Of a DNA stretch of 8,054 bases, positions 1 through 6,216 are shown piece by piece. The notes under the pieces are model-generated. The model did not search any database. It was given only the letters and a program-made list of their open reading frames with translations, and was not told the origin of the DNA. The DNA is from CAYYVJ01 sp964475115. GTDB taxonomy: Bacteria > Bacillota > Clostridia > Lachnospirales > Lachnospiraceae. Within the stretch, counting starts at the first letter, position 1; the number at the start of each line of letters is the position of its first letter. Both the position numbers and the translations under genes were made by a program. The DNA is taken from assembly GCA_964475115.1 (NCBI GenBank), contig CAYYVJ010000087.1, positions 1 to 8,054 on the forward strand. The letters are read 5' to 3'.

Positions 1-977
1 TCGTCTTCACCAAATGCTGGGGCAATATGAACTACACCAGTACCATCTGTCAAGGTAACATAGTTGGCACAAGTCACATAGTATGCCTTCTTTTCAGGGG
101 TCACATAATTAAATAAAGGTTCATATTCTTTATATTCCAAATCTTTTCCAATGTAAGTATTTAAGATTTTAACATTCTCACCTAAAACAGATCCAACTAG
201 TTCTTCTGCAAGGTAGTAAATAGTACCATCCTGTTCTGCTCTTACATAAACTTCTCTTGGGTTTACACACAATGCCACATTGGAAGGAAGCGTCCAAGGA
301 GTTGTGGTCCATGCCAAAATATATTCATTTTCTGTACCTTTTACTTTAAATTTTGCAATTGCAGATTTTTCTTTTACATCTTTATAACCTTGAGCAACCT
401 CATGGCTAGATAATGGTGTTCCACAACGTGGACAATAAGGCACAATCTTATAACCTTTATATAGCAAGCCTCTATCCCATATCTTTTTTAGAGCCCACCA
501 TTCGGACTCAATAAAATTATTTTCGTAGGTAACATATGGATCTTCCATATCTGCCCAGAATCCAACAGTAGAAGAGAAATCCTCCCACATTCCTTTATAT
601 TTCCAAACACTCTCTTTACAATGTTTAATAAATGGTTCTAAACCATACTCTTCAATCTGCTCTTTTCCATCTAATCCAAGAAGCTTTTCTACTTCGATCT
701 CTACTGGAAGTCCATGGGTATCCCATCCAGCTTTTCTAGGCACCATACTACCTTTCATGGCATGGTATCTTGGAATCATATCTTTTATAACACGAGTTAA
801 TACATGGCCGATATGAGGTTTTCCGTTTGCCGTAGGTGGTCCATCATAAAAGGTATATGTGTCCCCATCCTTTCTATTATCAATGCTCTTTTCAAATATT
901 TTATTATCTTTCCAGAACTGTTCAACCGTTTTTTCACGGTCAACAAAATTTAAATCTGTAGGCACTTTGTTATACAT
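1..977 (-). CDS. ileS: Isoleucyl-tRNA synthetase, N-terminal part (cut by the window start)
   Basis: This cytoplasmic class I aminoacyl-tRNA synthetase charges tRNA-Ile with isoleucine. About 325 codons are visible, and the 3' part lies beyond base 1. The ATG at 975-977 follows a GGAGG at 985-989 with good spacing. Residues 43-60 read FYDGPPTANGKPHIGHVL, containing the HIGH nucleotide-binding motif at residues 55-58, followed by GWDTHGLPVE. Further in come a probable zinc-binding CPRCG, the CP1 editing-domain peptide WTTTPWTLPSN, and GTGVVHIAPAFGED at the window edge, whose acidic end is part of the editing site. The KMSKS loop is off-window. The wording PPTANGKPHIGH and THGLPVEIEVEK is typical of eukaryotic-type IleS (often called IleS2) rather than the usual bacterial form. 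The gene is preceded by its own promoter and a T-box leader, so it is controlled by uncharged tRNA-Ile. Confidence 0.97.
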   Translation of the reverse strand, partial: MYNKVPTDLNFVDREKTVEQFWKDNKIFEKSIDNRKDGDTYTFYDGPPTANGKPHIGHVLTRVIKDMIPRYHAMKGSMVPRKAGWDTHGLPVEIEVEKLLGLDGKEQIEEYGLEPFIKHCKESVWKYKGMWEDFSSTVGFWADMEDPYVTYENNFIESEWWALKKIWDRGLLYKGYKIVPYCPRCGTPLSSHEVAQGYKDVKEKSAIAKFKVKGTENEYILAWTTTPWTLPSNVALCVNPREVYVRAEQDGTIYYLAEELVGSVLGENVKILNTYIGKDLEYKEYEPLFNYVTPEKKAYYVTCANYVTLTDGTGVVHIAPAFGED

Positions 978-1008
978 TTTTATTCCTCCATTTTTCCTAT
1001 TAAATGAC

Positions 1009-1041
1009 AAAAAACCTCCGTCCTTGTAAAAAGGACGAAGG
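1009..1041 (-). terminator. Intrinsic terminator of the ileS T-box
   Basis: An 11-bp stem (1015-1025 with 1031-1041, one G-U pair, 5-nt loop) is followed on the minus strand by six T (1009-1014). Its 5' arm CCTTCGTCC is also the 3' arm of the T-box antiterminator, so the two structures exclude each other. Confidence 0.93.
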
Positions 1042-1265
1042 TTAAAACTTCGCTATACCACCTATTACAGCATACTTGTATCATAAATAGATACATTTAT
1101 ATGAGTTCCTATTAACGGTGGAAAACCGACGTAACTTACTTGCCAAGCTTTTAGCTACGCAACTCCAAAGTGATTTTCAGAATTCCTCTACTTGTACTAG
1201 TCTTTCACCTTCACCAGCTCGCTGTATCTTTGAAAGAATACTTACTCTCTCTATCCATGTTTTTC
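1009..1265 (-). promoter_or_regulatory. T-box riboswitch leader of ileS (Ile specifier AUC)
   Basis: The leader RNA senses uncharged tRNA-Ile and lets transcription continue into ileS. Read on the minus strand, the 5' part has the Stem I signature GCGAGCTGGTGAAGGTGAAAG. A specifier-loop segment GAAAATCACTTTGGAG follows, in which ATC (1172-1174) is the likely Ile codon. The T-box core AGGTGGTATAGCGAAG follows near 1048-1063. Its UGGU (1057-1060) is complementary to the ACCA end of tRNA-Ile. GCGAAG and AGG can pair with the downstream CTTCGT and CCT as the antiterminator, competing with the terminator at 1009-1041. The 5' limit of the element is approximate. Confidence 0.95.
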
Positions 1266-1287
1266 TTTATATTTGTAATTATTCCTA

Positions 1288-1316
1288 ATTATAAAGGGTT
1301 GAGTTTCACTTGTCAA
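1288..1316 (-). promoter_or_regulatory. Consensus sigma-A promoter of ileS
   Basis: On the minus strand a perfect TTGACA (1311-1316) lies 17 bp before a perfect TATAAT (1288-1293). Transcription would start near 1281, giving a leader of about 300 nt that holds the T-box. The -35/-10 spacer lies inside an inverted repeat (AAGGGTT near 1294-1300, AACCCTT near 1325-1331). Confidence 0.9.
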
Positions 1317-1342
1317 GAGGAATAAACCCTTGTTTTCGGTGA

Positions 1343-1711
1343 TTAATTGTACTTTTCTTCCAATTCTTCTAACATTTTAAGATAACGCACTTGAATGCCT
1401 TGCTTCGTAGCATCTTCTTCAAACAGTCTAGTTTGCTCATTTACACTTTCAATTACTTCTTTATCAAGTTGTTTTTCTGCATAAGTATAAACAACCCTAT
1501 CTTCTTTTCCTATATGCCTTGCAAGATGATTGGCATATCCTATTGCATTGGCTATTACATCCAATTTGCTTTCTTCTTCTCCTGACTTTGTACGCTCAAG
1601 AGCATCATTTAATTCTCTAATAAACAATCTTCCCCAATCATGTTCTACAAGCATTCCATGAGTGATTAAATTGCTTCCCATCTTACCTAAACGATCTACC
1701 ATTTCTTTAAA
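1343..1711 (-). CDS. Hemerythrin (HHE)-domain protein, C-terminal part (5' end in assembly gap)
   Basis: This is the C-terminal part of a hemerythrin-like cation-binding protein, a four-helix bundle that binds a di-iron centre for O2, NO or iron sensing or storage in the cytoplasm. Visible motifs are THGMLVEHDWGR and HLARHIGKEDRVVYTYAEKQL, which carry the His and Glu ligands of the second half of the site. The end is glutamate-rich (MLEELEEKYN). Reading stays open upstream of the first in-frame ATG (1702) as FKE up to the N run, which fits the usual ...LFKEMV... junction of the family. The real start is therefore inside or beyond the gap, and the HH..EE half is missing. Relatives are usually about 180-190 aa, so roughly 60-75 residues are absent. 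The precise physiological role cannot be read from the sequence. Confidence 0.88.
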   Translation of the reverse strand, partial: FKEMVDRLGKMGSNLITHGMLVEHDWGRLFIRELNDALERTKSGEEESKLDVIANAIGYANHLARHIGKEDRVVYTYAEKQLDKEVIESVNEQTRLFEEDATKQGIQVRYLKMLEELEEKYN

Positions 1712-1811
1712 NNNNNNNNNNNNNNNNNNNNNNNNNNNNNNNNNNNNNNNNNNNNNNNNNNNNNNNNNNNNNNNNNNNNNNNNNNNNNNNNNNNNNNNNN
1801 NNNNNNNNNNN
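1712..1811. other. Assembly gap, exactly 100 N
   Basis: The run of exactly 100 N suggests a scaffold placeholder of unknown length. It hides the 5' end of the hemerythrin-like gene and possibly a plus-strand gene that would use the terminator at 1821-1847. The hemerythrin N-terminus alone would need about 200 bp. Confidence 0.95.
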
Positions 1812-1820
1812 GGTTTTTAT

Positions 1821-1847
1821 ATGTAGCTATGGCTACATGGTTTTTTT
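1821..1847 (+). terminator. Intrinsic terminator facing rightwards, at the edge of the gap
   Basis: A 7-bp stem ATGTAGC / GCTACAT (1821-1827 with 1832-1838, loop TATG) is followed by GG and seven T (1841-1847) on the plus strand. On the minus strand the bases after the stem are A-rich (ATAAAAACC), so it is a poor terminator for the ABC gene. It therefore points to a plus-strand transcript coming out of the gap. Confidence 0.65.
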
Positions 1848-1891
1848 CTCTTTATTGAAACATCAAATATTACATACTTTGGTTAATCAAA

Positions 1892-3520
1892 TTATAAATA
1901 CCAAATCTTATTACAAAAAGCTTCAAATGCTTTACTATGCGAAACAGCAATCAGTATTGTATTATTTTTCTGAACATATTGAGTAAGTTTCTGCAGTAAT
2001 CTATTTTCAGTATCAGCATCTAGAGCACTTGTAGCCTCATCCAAAAGTAATATCTTAGGATTACGTAACAAAATTCTTGCCAGGCATAAACGTTGTCTCT
2101 GCCCACCTGATAGATTTTTTCCTTTCTCATATAACATATAATCTAAGCCGCACTCTTTCACAAAATCATCTAGGCAAATAGTGTGGAGTATATCCCAAAT
2201 ATACTCCTCCTCAAAGGTATCCCCCAGAGTTAAATTATCAAGTATAGAGCCTTCCAGAATTAATTGTTCTTGAAATAATATCTTGACAACTTGATATAGT
2301 GATTTATTTGATATTGAAGAGATATTGATATTATTTATCAGTATTTCACCCTTGGGCAACTCGTATAGATTACATATCAATTTAAGTAAGGTTGTCTTTC
2401 CACATCCACTTTTACCTTTAATAAGAACGGTATCTCCTGGTACTAAGGTTTCATGCAAATTATGTAATATTTCTTTTTCATTACGGCTGAAATTATCAAT
2501 ATTCAAAGTAAAGCTATCAATATTTTGAATACAAGTATTATTCTCTGGTGTTGGACGGCTTTCCTCAAATAAATAATCATATACTCGCTCTGCTGCACCT
2601 AGAGCCATATGCTTTCCTTGATAGAAATCAGCTAAATTATTCAGAGGTTCAATCAATTTCCCAATAAAGGTATAAAAAATAACCAATGTACCGACAGAAA
2701 AATCACCGTAATATGAATAATACACTCCAAGTGCTATTATCATAACTGGAAATATAACTTTCATAATAACATTAATTGCATATACTCTGACTTGTATACT
2801 AACTACTTTCTTTATCTTTTCAAAATACTTAAACCAAATTAGGTCTGAGAATTTATTTAAGAAATAGGATGTTTTATCTAGTACTTTAATATCATAAATG
2901 GCACTAATATTTTCAATAGTGAATTGAGTAAGATTGGCAAACTCCTGTCTTTCCTCTTTATATGAGTTTCTCATTTCCTTATTTAAAATGTTTGTTAATA
3001 GATAATATAAAAAGCTTAATACTAATACAACAAGGCCAAGGACTATGTTCAGATATAACATAATACCTATTATTATTGTAATTTGCATAATATTAAGCCA
3101 AAACATAAGTATATTAATTCCTGCACTTTCAGCTATTACTGACCCATCATTTAATATACTAGAAGCTATATTTCCAGTTGTTGTTGAATCAAAAAAAGAA
3201 GAGTCCTTTTCAAGCATCCTTTTATACATCTTTATTCGCATCCTATTAATTAATTCATGTCGAAATAGATGCCATTTTTGTGTTTGAATTATTGTTGCAA
3301 TAAATGTGAATAACCCAAGCAGTATTGTTTTAATTAATAAATCAAAAAATATTTCTTTCTTATTTACATCTATTGCATTATTAACTAAACCTTGAATTTG
3401 ATATATTAGTAAGATATTTAAAATTATTGATAATGCACATAATATAAATAAAGTAATTTGTTTTCCCCGAAAATCACGAAATAAACTTATTAACTGCCTA
3501 TACTTTGCCTTATGTATCAT
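1892..3520 (-). CDS. ABC exporter, fused permease and ATPase (probable RiPP peptide exporter)
   Basis: This is a type I half-transporter of 542 aa that should work as a homodimer in the membrane, exporting a substrate with ATP. The N-terminal third holds about six hydrophobic helices (for example QITLFILCALSIILNILLIY and VIFPVMIIALGVYYSY). The ATPase domain has Walker A GKSGCGKTT (residues 369-377), a Q-loop FQEQ, signature LSGGQ (470-474), Walker B ILLLDEATSALD with catalytic Glu495, and H-loop His528. There is no N-terminal C39 peptidase domain, so leader cleavage must come from elsewhere. Reading is open from a TTG at 3541, but the ATG at 3518-3520 has GGGAAGG six bases upstream and is preferred. 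It is the last gene of the cluster, just downstream of the PqqD-like gene, which makes the modified peptide its likely cargo. That assignment is inference from context. Confidence 0.93.
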   Translation of the reverse strand: MIHKAKYRQLISLFRDFRGKQITLFILCALSIILNILLIYQIQGLVNNAIDVNKKEIFFDLLIKTILLGLFTFIATIIQTQKWHLFRHELINRMRIKMYKRMLEKDSSFFDSTTTGNIASSILNDGSVIAESAGINILMFWLNIMQITIIIGIMLYLNIVLGLVVLVLSFLYYLLTNILNKEMRNSYKEERQEFANLTQFTIENISAIYDIKVLDKTSYFLNKFSDLIWFKYFEKIKKVVSIQVRVYAINVIMKVIFPVMIIALGVYYSYYGDFSVGTLVIFYTFIGKLIEPLNNLADFYQGKHMALGAAERVYDYLFEESRPTPENNTCIQNIDSFTLNIDNFSRNEKEILHNLHETLVPGDTVLIKGKSGCGKTTLLKLICNLYELPKGEILINNINISSISNKSLYQVVKILFQEQLILEGSILDNLTLGDTFEEEYIWDILHTICLDDFVKECGLDYMLYEKGKNLSGGQRQRLCLARILLRNPKILLLDEATSALDADTENRLLQKLTQYVQKNNTILIAVSHSKAFEAFCNKIWYL

Positions 3521-3543
3521 AACATACCTTCCCTTTTTCAAAA

Positions 3544-3804
3544 TTAATCTAAGACAATAAGCCTTTCATCAACAAATAATTGAAATAGATCAATGTAATC
3601 TTCTTTATTTGTGGCATCATTTTTAGATAAAAAATCATCTATAATGCAGACATCAAATGGGCTCTTCTCTGACAAGTATTCAATAAACTCTAATACATTT
3701 CTATTGATTTCAATTTTAACTTGTTCTTTTGGTAAAGATAAAATGTATTTATCTTCTTCATTAGTAGCAATTCGTACTGGCTTATTTATTACATATTTAT
3801 TCAT
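3544..3804 (-). CDS. PqqD-like RiPP recognition protein
   Basis: This small protein of 86 aa probably binds the leader of the precursor peptide and delivers it to the radical SAM enzyme. It has the PqqD-like pattern: a short beta-rich N-terminus (YVINKPVRIATNEED, then KYILSLPKEQVKIEIN), a helix RNVLEFIEYLSEK, a middle segment around FDVCIIDDFLSKN, and a final helix plus strand (YIDLFQLFVDERLIVLD). Length and order suit a stand-alone RiPP recognition element. The ATG has AGGGAGGA eight bases upstream, and that ribosome binding site lies in the last codons of the radical SAM gene, so the two are probably translationally coupled. The ABC gene starts 23 bases after its stop. Similarity to PqqD is judged from pattern and context only. 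A structure prediction showing the winged-helix fold would settle it. Confidence 0.72.
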   Translation of the reverse strand: MNKYVINKPVRIATNEEDKYILSLPKEQVKIEINRNVLEFIEYLSEKSPFDVCIIDDFLSKNDATNKEDYIDLFQLFVDERLIVLD

Positions 3805-3808
3805 ATAT

Positions 3809-4657
3809 TTAATCCTCCCTATTTATTAAATCCAAAAGCAACGAACAATTGTTCCCGGTCACTTCTTTTTTATTATGCAAGATTGCTGGACATGGAAAAC
3901 ACTGTCGCTGTAAAAATTTGCAGGAGTTACATGGTGAAATGTTTTGGTATAAATCTTTTCCTTCACTTTTTTCAAATAAATCTGAATATCCATTAAGTGA
4001 CCAAATATCCCAAAAATCGTTTGGAACCAAATTAATTTCTTTGCTATTATTCATTTCAAGGATAGATGTTTGATATCTATCACAAGGATATAATTCACCT
4101 TTATTATTTAAATAAGCAAAGTTTGTTCCAGCACCACACATTTGTCTAATCTCGGGAAAATCTTTCTTTAAAACCTTTTCCGAATATAATTGCGCCATAG
4201 GATATGTAAACTTTGGAACGATATGCAAAATATCTTTAATTTCGCTATATTTATCAGCAATTAAATTTATCGTTTTTAATTCATCCTCAAACGAAATACT
4301 TTCATTGTTATCTATTGCATTTCCTTGCACGAGAAATTGAAGTAAAACCCACTCATCAACTTGCAGATCTATACAGAATGTTATCATATCTTCAATATTA
4401 TTTACGTTTCTTTTACTCAGAACTGTGTTGACCGTAATTATTAAATCATTTCGCCCCTGTTCCTTCTTTATTTTAATTAATCGTTTCATATTTTTTGTAA
4501 TAATATTGTATACGTTTTTACCANNNNNNNNNNNNNNNNNNNNNNNNNNNNNNNNNNNNNNNNNNNNNNNNNNNNNNNNNNNNNNNNNNNNNNNNNNNNN
4601 NNNNNNNNNNNNNNNNNNNNNNNTATATGTAATATCCCACTTTATAGTAATACTCAT
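3809..4657 (-). CDS. Radical SAM/SPASM peptide maturase (middle missing in assembly gap)
   Basis: The enzyme should use S-adenosylmethionine and Fe-S clusters to modify a ribosomal peptide, probably forming a thioether or other crosslink. The start MSITIKWDITY, after AAGGAGGAG, is the usual lead-in to CxxxCxxC, but that motif falls in the run of N. After the gap GKNVYNIITKNMKRL matches the family's ...RG..v..ni... region. A SPASM domain follows: CGAGTNFAYLNNKGELYPCDRY, then a Cys cluster CNSCKFLQRQCFPCPA and a late NNC, ligands for auxiliary 4Fe-4S clusters. The reading frame agrees across the 100 N only by luck. About 100 residues, including the GGEP-like segment, should lie there, so the true gene is longer than shown. 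It sits right after the precursor gene and a hairpin, and before the PqqD-like gene. The exact chemistry cannot be predicted. Confidence 0.9.
   Translation of the reverse strand: MSITIKWDITYXXXXXXXXXXXXXXXXXXXXXXXXXXXXXXXXXXGKNVYNIITKNMKRLIKIKKEQGRNDLIITVNTVLSKRNVNNIEDMITFCIDLQVDEWVLLQFLVQGNAIDNNESISFEDELKTINLIADKYSEIKDILHIVPKFTYPMAQLYSEKVLKKDFPEIRQMCGAGTNFAYLNNKGELYPCDRYQTSILEMNNSKEINLVPNDFWDIWSLNGYSDLFEKSEGKDLYQNISPCNSCKFLQRQCFPCPAILHNKKEVTGNNCSLLLDLINRED
4524..4623. other. Assembly gap, exactly 100 N, inside the radical SAM gene
   Basis: This is a second placeholder-sized N run. The base before it on the minus strand begins a codon with A, which fits WDITY followed by R or K. The base after it ends a codon before GKNVYN, which fits RG. 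Comparison with the family's layout suggests about 300 bp is missing. Confidence 0.95.
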
Positions 4658-4670
4658 ATTCTCCTCCTTC

Positions 4671-4713
4671 TTTAATAAAAGAGCTATACACTAGGTATAG
4701 CTCTTTTATTAAA
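4671..4713 (-). terminator. Strong hairpin between precursor and maturase genes (probable attenuator or leaky terminator)
   Basis: A perfect 19-bp inverted repeat (4671-4689 with 4695-4713) encloses a 5-base loop. On the minus strand the inner GAGCTATAC/GTATAGCTC stem is followed by TTTTATT, as in an intrinsic terminator. The maturase ribosome binding site AAGGAGGAG begins just after the repeat. Partial termination or RNA protection here would leave more precursor mRNA than enzyme mRNA, a common arrangement in peptide-maturation operons. Confidence 0.8.
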
Positions 4714-4730
4714 ACTTTTACTACTTTTAC

Positions 4731-4823
4731 CTAGGCCCATACAGAACAATTATTACAAGCATTACCTAAAGAGCCCATTTCTGCTTCTCTTGAAATAACT
4801 TTGAAAACTAATGTTTTTTTCAC
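4731..4823 (-). CDS. RiPP precursor peptide, 30 aa, GTG start
   Basis: This is a short reading frame that length cut-offs miss. It encodes 30 residues starting MKKTLVFKVI (GTG read as Met) and ending GSLGNACNNCSVWA before TAG. A strong AAAGGAGGG (4829-4837) lies six bases before the GTG. The ATGATG in between is not a usable start because one frame hits TGA at once. The N-terminal part, about residues 1-19 with charged SREAEM, looks like a leader. The C-terminal part carries the only two Cys, in tandem NxC triplets (N21-A-C23, N24-N-C26), plus Trp29, all plausible crosslink sites. It sits between the TldD-type protease and the radical SAM gene, with hairpins on both sides. I do not recognise a named family. 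Sactipeptide- or ranthipeptide-like thioether products are possible. It is surely translated as drawn; the function comes from context. Confidence 0.82.
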   Translation of the reverse strand: MKKTLVFKVISREAEMGSLGNACNNCSVWA

Positions 4824-4850
4824 ATCATCCCTCCTTTAAAAAATTTTTAT

Positions 4851-4870
4851 TAATATCTAAAAAGATATTA
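4851..4870 (-). other. Stem-loop over the stop codon of the TldD-like gene, upstream of the precursor
   Basis: This is a perfect 8-bp inverted repeat TAATATCT / AGATATTA with a 4-base loop. Its first three bases on the minus strand are the TAA stop of the protease gene. It is AT-only except for one G-C pair and lies 14 bases before the precursor's ribosome binding site. A run of T follows soon after (TTTTTT near 4841-4846). It may be a weak terminator or a 5' cap protecting the precursor segment of the mRNA. Confidence 0.5.
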
Positions 4871-6205
4871 TTTGAGAAAAAGTGTACATTTGAATGGAGG
4901 TGAGCAACATGATATATAATTAACCATATTTTCTTTGTTACAGTTCATAAGTACCTCCCATTCCGACTTATTGCCTAACATAGTTATAGAGGCTAAAAAA
5001 GTTATGACGTTATTAGTTAAACAAATATCGTTTATTTTTCTTTCAATTTTTCCATCAACTACATAAAAAGCTTCTTTAATATATACTTGGAAATTACCAT
5101 CATAACTTGTTATACTATTATCTATTTGGCTTAATACCAATCCTTTTTTTATACTAAAGAGTATTTCTTCCCATTTACATTCACCAGGTGATACTACTGT
5201 ATTTCTCATTCTAATTATTGAATAGTCACCCTCTAGAGAACCTCGCTTAACTCCTGCTATTTTATGATACTCTGATAAGTGTTCATCAGTGTCTGATAAT
5301 AATCCCATTATCATTCCATTCGATATAATTGTTACATCAGTACACTCTGTCCCATCATCATCATAGTAAAATTGTGTTGGAATACCAGTCGGATGAGCAT
5401 AGTCAATAATATTTAATTGTTTATTAAATATTATCTTTTTCAAATATTGATAATTATTTTTATCAATATTAAAAACGTCAGCTTCAGAAAAATGTCCAAT
5501 GGATTCATGTATAAGACTATTCGCAACATTTGGAGAAACAAGACAGGTAATGTCATTACCTAATAAACTATGTAAATCATCCTGATTAATAAATTCATAT
5601 TGTCTCCATATTGTTATTTCATCAATTAATTTAATAAATATACTTTCTAATTCTTCTTCAGTTATAACATTTGAAATACTAAAACTTTTATTAAAATTCG
5701 TATTATTTATCCTTTCCGTAATAATCAAATCTATAACAAGTAGTTTATAATGTCTATATTCTAATATTCCTTTTGAAAACACTAATGTTTCTTCATATTC
5801 ATGTAAGTATCCACCTTTTATTTTTATATTATATTTGTCTGAATTATTATATTTTTTTAGTATCAAAAAAATATTCGGTAAAACATCTGATATACTCCAG
5901 TTATAATCAATAATATTTTGTGAATATATTTTAAATGTATTTAAATCATTTAAAGGTTTTAATCTTAATTTTTCTTTTATCCACGATAATATTTCAGTAT
6001 AGTCACACGAATCAAATTTATTTCCTATAGAAAAATTATCTTTCACTTTTCTATATACAGTTTTATTAGTATATTTAATGTTAGTTAGAATATAATTAAA
6101 ATCTTCGAAAATAATTTGACTTTTTTCATCATTATATATTTTTAACAATGAATTATTTTCCAAGTATCTACATAAATTATTTAAATCTATTAGATTATAT
6201 TTCAC
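4868..6205 (-). CDS. TldD/PmbA-family metalloprotease, probable leader peptidase
   Basis: TldD-type zinc proteases degrade or trim peptides; TldD/TldE of E. coli processes microcin B17 and CcdA. Here the family active-site block is plain: LIHESIGHFSEAD, giving HExxxH with His233, Glu234 and His238. It is followed by family-like segments GIPTQFYYDDDGTEC and AGVKRGSLEGDYSIIRMRNT. A cysteine in ISCCSPPFKC near the C-terminus (Cys433, Cys434 or Cys440) probably supplies the third zinc ligand. The length, 445 aa, is a little short of TldD (about 480) because the C-terminal tail after the Cys is brief. No TldE partner is visible, so it may act as a homodimer. Reading is open from a GTG at 6218-6220 that overlaps the upstream TGA. 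The GTG at 6203-6205, with TGAGG nine bases before it, is slightly favoured. Either gives a GTG start. Confidence 0.88.
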   Translation of the reverse strand: MKYNLIDLNNLCRYLENNSLLKIYNDEKSQIIFEDFNYILTNIKYTNKTVYRKVKDNFSIGNKFDSCDYTEILSWIKEKLRLKPLNDLNTFKIYSQNIIDYNWSISDVLPNIFLILKKYNNSDKYNIKIKGGYLHEYEETLVFSKGILEYRHYKLLVIDLIITERINNTNFNKSFSISNVITEEELESIFIKLIDEITIWRQYEFINQDDLHSLLGNDITCLVSPNVANSLIHESIGHFSEADVFNIDKNNYQYLKKIIFNKQLNIIDYAHPTGIPTQFYYDDDGTECTDVTIISNGMIMGLLSDTDEHLSEYHKIAGVKRGSLEGDYSIIRMRNTVVSPGECKWEEILFSIKKGLVLSQIDNSITSYDGNFQVYIKEAFYVVDGKIERKINDICLTNNVITFLASITMLGNKSEWEVLMNCNKENMVNYISCCSPPFKCTLFLK

Positions 6206-6216
6206 GTGTTGATACC

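Noticed and set aside
3521..3541. TTG start at 3541 for the ABC gene, adding seven residues
   Set aside because: The ATG at 3518-3520 has GGGAAGG at proper spacing, and the TTG has none and would sit in that Shine-Dalgarno region.
1391..3829. Several plus-strand frames of 64-80 codons opposite the hemerythrin, ABC and PqqD-like genes
   Set aside because: They lie antisense to well-supported genes, lack ribosome binding sites, and their residue make-up is that expected of the complementary strand of AT-rich coding DNA.
3809..4657. Reading the radical SAM gene as a complete 282-aa protein
   Set aside because: The middle is a 100-N placeholder, and the family layout requires about 100 residues where 34 are implied.
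4731..4823. Lanthipeptide or lasso-peptide precursor
   Set aside because: No LanM, LanB/C, lasso cyclase or transglutaminase-like protease genes are nearby, and the core has little Ser or Thr; the neighbours are radical SAM and TldD types.
4824..4829. ATG codons just upstream of the precursor GTG as its start
   Set aside because: The second ATG is followed directly by TGA in its frame, and only the GTG opens the peptide with conserved-looking composition and spacing.
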